Origin: a bacterium
GTDB taxonomy: Bacteria; Patescibacteriota; Minisyncoccia; Moranbacterales; DUUL01
Length of the DNA stretch: 25,528 nt
Direction of reading: 5' to 3'
Assembly: GCA_030641245.1 (NCBI GenBank)
Contig: DAOWHU010000054.1
Coordinates: 1-25,528, forward strand
Both the position numbers and the translations under genes were made by a program. Every line of letters begins with the position of its first letter. The first letter of the stretch is position 1. A model generated the notes under the pieces. The model worked only from the letters and a program-made list of their open reading frames with translations. It searched no databases and was not told the DNA's origin. Shown here in pieces: positions 22,525-25,528 of the stretch.

Positions 22525-22906
22525 CTTCTTAACCCTCCCGTTTTAAGAACATTATTAACCTTTCTCCCTGCTCCCATGATACACCAGCCTCTTCTTAAAA
22601 TCAAACCCTTCTTAGTTAATTTCTAATTTTCAATTTCTAATTTCTAAACAATTTTATAATACTTTAATTCCTTAATTACGCAAGCTCCGCTTGCGTTCAT
22701 TTAAACATTTCAAAATTTAATCACCTGCCGGCCGGTAGGCGGGTTACAAATTATAAATTTATTTTACTCTATACCAAATACTTTTTTTCTGCTTTAATTA
22801 AAGCGTATGTTCTTTGAGATTGGTGGTCTCAGACTCGGACCAACAGCGGTCCAAAATTTTCATATTTTATTTCTTCTAACTTATTTCAAGCCCAGGAGGA
22901 TTTTGA
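22525..22906. other. Intergenic region with dispersed repeats and a possible leader
   Basis: It contains AT-rich repeats (22615-22675), the palindromes CGCAAGC-TCC-GCTTGCG (22679-22695) and CCTGCCGGCCGGTAGGCGG (22724-22742), and, just before the secreted protein gene, two small hairpins (GAGA/TCTC at about 22816-22830 and GGACC/GGTCC at about 22838-22853). No convincing promoter or gene is seen. Confidence 0.45.
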
Positions 22907-23383
22907 ATGAAAAAACTCTACTTGGCGCTTACTTGCGCCTTAATTACGGCATTTTCCCTAGCCACATCCTCGATGGCCATGGAAGCTCCACGGTCTAACC
23001 TTTACCTGTTTGCCCCTGGTGGGACTACGAATCCCGCTCTCCAGGTTATTATGCATTCAAACAATATACTGATAGTGACGACAGAAAAAAATTTCCGGCC
23101 CTTTATCCTGGTCGAGAATAACGGGGGATTGGGAACTACCACAGTATTTTTAGGTTGTGCTGTTGCTTCCTGGAGCCCCCATTTTGATTTGCAGAAAGCG
23201 AACTTGGTTCCTGACGGAAGTTTCACCCCGAATATGATAACTGCTTATATCGGTACCGACGATCTTGCCGCTAGCAACTGGTTAGCGACGATAAATTGGA
23301 CAGGAGGATCGGCATCAAAATTCTCGTTTTTAGTCGCTCCATCCATTGAGAATACTGCTTCGGCTGCAGATAATTCCGCCTGA
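22907..23383 (+). CDS. Secreted protein, 158 residues
   Basis: AGGAGG stands seven bases before the ATG. A clear signal peptide, MKKLYLALTCALITAFSLA, is followed by a cleavage region SSMAMEA. The mature protein is beta-rich and poor in charge (LFAPGGTTNPALQVIMH, FLGCAVASWSPHFDL, WLATINWTGGSASKFSFLV) and ends in a small-residue tail. Only one Cys remains in the mature part, so no disulfide is expected within a chain. It stands alone on the plus strand between a possible leader and its own terminator. Its base composition is less AT-rich than that of its neighbours, so transfer is possible. No family is recognised. Confidence 0.75.
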   Translation: MKKLYLALTCALITAFSLATSSMAMEAPRSNLYLFAPGGTTNPALQVIMHSNNILIVTTEKNFRPFILVENNGGLGTTTVFLGCAVASWSPHFDLQKANLVPDGSFTPNMITAYIGTDDLAASNWLATINWTGGSASKFSFLVAPSIENTASAADNSA

Positions 23384-23470
23384 CATATCAGTCTACGGAA
23401 TATCGAGAAGTCACACCCTAAAAACCACCATTAAAAAACGACCACCAATCTCGTTTTTAGAACCCCAAAG

Positions 23471-23510
23471 AAATCCCCGGAGATCAGAAATCTTTTCCCC
23501 GGGGATTTTC
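23471..23510 (+). terminator. Intrinsic terminator of the secreted protein gene
   Basis: AATCCCCGG (23472-23480) pairs with CCGGGGATT (23499-23507), followed by TTC. It lies about 90 bases after the stop codon. Confidence 0.75.
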
Positions 23511-23726
23511 ACGTCTAAAAACAAAACTAATTTTGAATTTCTAATTTTGAACCCGCCTACCAGCCGGCAGGTTTTGATTCAATTTTTTACCCTGTTTGAT
23601 AACCTATCTACACAGGGTGACTTACCTAATTCTTTAATTACGCAAGCAAAGCTTGCGTCCATTCAAACATTCCAAAATTTAGTCATTGAAAATTGATTGA
23701 AAATTGTAAATTGGTTTATTGTAAAT
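23511..23726. repeat. Cluster of dispersed repeats
   Basis: It contains a GC palindrome (23552-23571), an ACCCTGT/ACAGGGT hairpin (about 23589-23620), CGCAAGC-AAA-GCTTGCG (23641-23657) and the AT-rich unit TTGTAAATTGGTTTATTG (about 23704-23721), which also occurs in the rplK-tRNA-Trp spacer. No gene is seen. Confidence 0.55.
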
Positions 23727-25346
23727 TTAGCTAGCTTTCTCTAGCGTTGTGATTTCTCTCCAAACCCTCTGCCCCCTCCTCCCATAAACAATCGTCCCTC
23801 TATCCGTCGACTCCACTCCTTTTAAATCACCAGGAATTTGACTAACAATTTTAAACCCCTCAATTTTAGGATTCATAAAACTATTTTTAGCCCCTCGAAG
23901 AACTGGCCAAACCATAACCACCCTTCCTCCCGGTTTCAAAATTTTTCTGAACTCTCTAATCGCTCCCGTATATAAAACCTCTAAATCTTTTTTAACTTTT
24001 TCAATATTACCAGCCTTTTTTTGTGGTCCCAAATAAGGCTCGGTCACAATCACATCCACCGATCCTTCTTTAATAATTCCCGCCAACTTAACGGCATTCC
24101 CCACTCTCACTTCAAATGAATTTTTTTTCGATAAATTAAACCTTTCCTGAACCCATTCTAAATTTTTTCGAGTATTTTTAACCGCCTTTTCCGAAACATC
24201 TACTCCAATCACATCCTGAACTCCTAACAACATCGCCTCCATCAAGATCGTTCCTGATCCACAAAATGGGTCCAGTAAAACTTGATCAGTAGGTGACTGT
24301 TTCGTATTATCCTTTTGCAATGACAAATCAGAATTTTGAGATAAATTTTTCACTCCAGCGGAGTCTCCTTGAGAAATAATTTTTGAAGCCCTGGCTTCAG
24401 CTAAGGTAATAAAATTTTTGGAAGATTTAGCCGAAATTATAGCTTTGTCATAAGAAGGATAATCCGGAATAGTCACCCTCCCCTGCAAACCAATATTCAA
24501 CATCATTTGAGCCAACTTTGGCGGAATCATTCCTGACTGACTATCTCGAGCTGGTCGATTATAGTCTCGAAAAGAAAGTTCCTCAAAATCCTGAACAGCC
24601 TTGGTAATTCCCAAATATTTCTTGCCTTGCCCGGTCACCACTATAAATTCTTGCCCTCGATCAATCATCTTATTTTTGGCCACTACTACACTAGAAAGAT
24701 TGTTGCCCTTGCTAGTTATCCACCGACACGAAATTTCTCGAGCCTTTAATTCTCGTTTAATATCCATCGCCAATTTCTTCAGATTAAACTCTTCGCCATG
24801 ACTGTTTTTGCTGTATCCGCCTCTGGAGGAGGATTCTCCATAAAAAGAAAACCCAAACTTATATTTCCCCTCGAACTTCTCCGGCAAATACTTCTCCACC
24901 GCCCCCAACAACTCCTCAGAGTTCTTTCTTGGCTCCGCAGGGATCTTATTGCCCATTGCCTGCCCTTTCGAGTCTTTACCGAAAGAAAAGTTTTGAGGTT
25001 TATGATTTTTTTCTTTAATTGAAGTTTGAACTTTTGAATTTTGTAATTTATTTGCTCGCCTCGGTGTAGCTTTAGCGAGACGGGTTATTTGTAATTTATT
25101 ATTTGTAATTTCATTGCTAATTGCCTGCCTCGGCGTAGCTTCAGCAGAGACGGGTTCCTTGATCATTGCCAACTTAACCGTTCCTCCCAATTTCTTAATC
25201 ACTTTCTGCTCATCAATCTTTTTTTCAAATTCCACCCTAAAAACCTCCTTGTTGATCAAAGAGTATTTTTTCGGTTGAAATTTATTCAATATCTCCGCCA
25301 CCGATAAAGCCGGATTATTTCCTAATATAAAAAAGTATGAAAACAT
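23727..25346 (-). CDS. RNA (guanine-N2) methyltransferase-like protein, Trm11/UPF0020 type, with repeat-derived insertions
   Basis: A GTG at 25361 extends the frame to 544 residues; ATG at 25346 (MFSYFFILGNNPALS) is preferred. The SAM-binding motif LLDPFCGSGTILMEAML (residues 362-378 of the long form), the acidic GVDVS (386-390) and the catalytic-loop motif TEPYLGP (440-446) define a methyltransferase; the usual DPPY is EPYL here. The middle part (about 155-300) matches the THUMP/RNA-binding half of tRNA m2G10-type enzymes. Residues about 69-140 and 322-360 are low-complexity and correspond in DNA to dispersed repeats seen elsewhere, so they look like insertions tolerated in surface loops. 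The likely target is tRNA; the exact base is unknown. Confidence 0.75.
   Translation of the reverse strand: MFSYFFILGNNPALSVAEILNKFQPKKYSLINKEVFRVEFEKKIDEQKVIKKLGGTVKLAMIKEPVSAEATPRQAISNEITNNKLQITRLAKATPRRANKLQNSKVQTSIKEKNHKPQNFSFGKDSKGQAMGNKIPAEPRKNSEELLGAVEKYLPEKFEGKYKFGFSFYGESSSRGGYSKNSHGEEFNLKKLAMDIKRELKAREISCRWITSKGNNLSSVVVAKNKMIDRGQEFIVVTGQGKKYLGITKAVQDFEELSFRDYNRPARDSQSGMIPPKLAQMMLNIGLQGRVTIPDYPSYDKAIISAKSSKNFITLAEARASKIISQGDSAGVKNLSQNSDLSLQKDNTKQSPTDQVLLDPFCGSGTILMEAMLLGVQDVIGVDVSEKAVKNTRKNLEWVQERFNLSKKNSFEVRVGNAVKLAGIIKEGSVDVIVTEPYLGPQKKAGNIEKVKKDLEVLYTGAIREFRKILKPGGRVVMVWPVLRGAKNSFMNPKIEGFKIVSQIPGDLKGVESTDRGTIVYGRRGQRVWREITTLEKAS
25055..25084. repeat. GCCTCGG-GTAGC-TTAGCGAGACGGG repeat unit, in coding sequence
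   Basis: One of three copies of a semi-palindromic unit (CTCGCCTCGG... GAGACGGG). The others are at about 25124-25153 and 25471-25502. This copy and the second lie inside the methyltransferase gene in frame; the third is upstream of it. Confidence 0.6.
25127..25180. repeat. 54-bp direct repeat, internal copy
   Basis: Identical over 54 bases to the last 54 bases of the window (25475-25528). It encodes part of the methyltransferase N-terminal region (LAMIKEPVSAEATP). Confidence 0.85.
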
Positions 25347-25474
25347 TTTATGCTTAGTCACTTAACTGATTAATTTATTTTCCCTATAAGGATCCGCCGA
25401 AGAGGCGGGTTTGAATTTTATTATTTGTAATTTGTTTTGACATTATAATTTTGACATTTGTAATTTATCTGCTC

Positions 25475-25528
25475 GCCTCGGCGTAGCTTCAGCAGAGACG
25501 GGTTCCTTGATCATTGCCAACTTAACCG
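25475..25528. repeat. 54-bp direct repeat, terminal copy at the window end
   Basis: It repeats coding sequence of 25127-25180 upstream of the gene start. The window ends exactly at the end of the match, which may mean a true partial gene duplication or an assembly-graph overlap at a contig end. Confidence 0.8.

Overview
The window looks like a chromosomal segment of a Candidate Phyla Radiation (Patescibacteria) bacterium, probably from the Parcubacteria side. Four things suggest this: a 23S rRNA gene carrying a group I intron and two further insertions, a secE-nusG-rplK cluster with no rplA beside it, many short AT-rich or GC-palindromic dispersed repeats between and even inside genes, and many small orphan proteins. 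The lineage is inferred, because no search could be run. The standard code fits: long frames are intact and the tRNA-Trp anticodon is CCA.

Layout. Positions 1-430 hold a broken coding frame interrupted by copy 1 of a structured element. A glycosyltransferase-like gene follows on the minus strand (457-1329), then copy 2 of the element, which abuts tRNA-Trp. Next is a minus-strand operon read from a consensus promoter at 3704-3732: secE, nusG, rplK, then tRNA-Trp. Two copies of a second structured RNA family sit in its leader and in the nusG-rplK gap. Upstream of this operon lie a membrane-anchored cysteine-motif protein, a Nif3-family protein and a small orphan. The 5S and 23S rRNA genes occupy 6248-10566 (minus); no 16S gene is in the window. 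Behind the 23S gene are a MITE-like inverted-repeat element and decayed coding sequence.

Positions 11400-13163 hold small minus-strand genes, including a C39-like peptidase. Positions 13300-15340 hold two plus-strand units with related promoters, related terminators and related protein C-termini, which looks like a duplicated cassette of unknown function. Positions 15427-17770 hold minus-strand envelope-type genes; one of them has an in-frame TGA in its signal peptide. A 624-residue plus-strand protein with about five degenerate helical repeats follows (18021-19895).

The last part holds a frameshifted small gene, a two-helix membrane protein, a D-2-hydroxyacid dehydrogenase, two small orphans, a secreted plus-strand protein, and an RNA methyltransferase-like gene whose coding sequence carries dispersed repeats. 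The window ends exactly at the end of a 54-bp copy of sequence from inside that gene.

The most unusual content is two separate structured repeat families, each present twice with compensatory base changes: one of about 145 nt plus a hairpin next to tRNA-Trp, and one of about 120-137 nt inside the secE-nusG-rplK operon.
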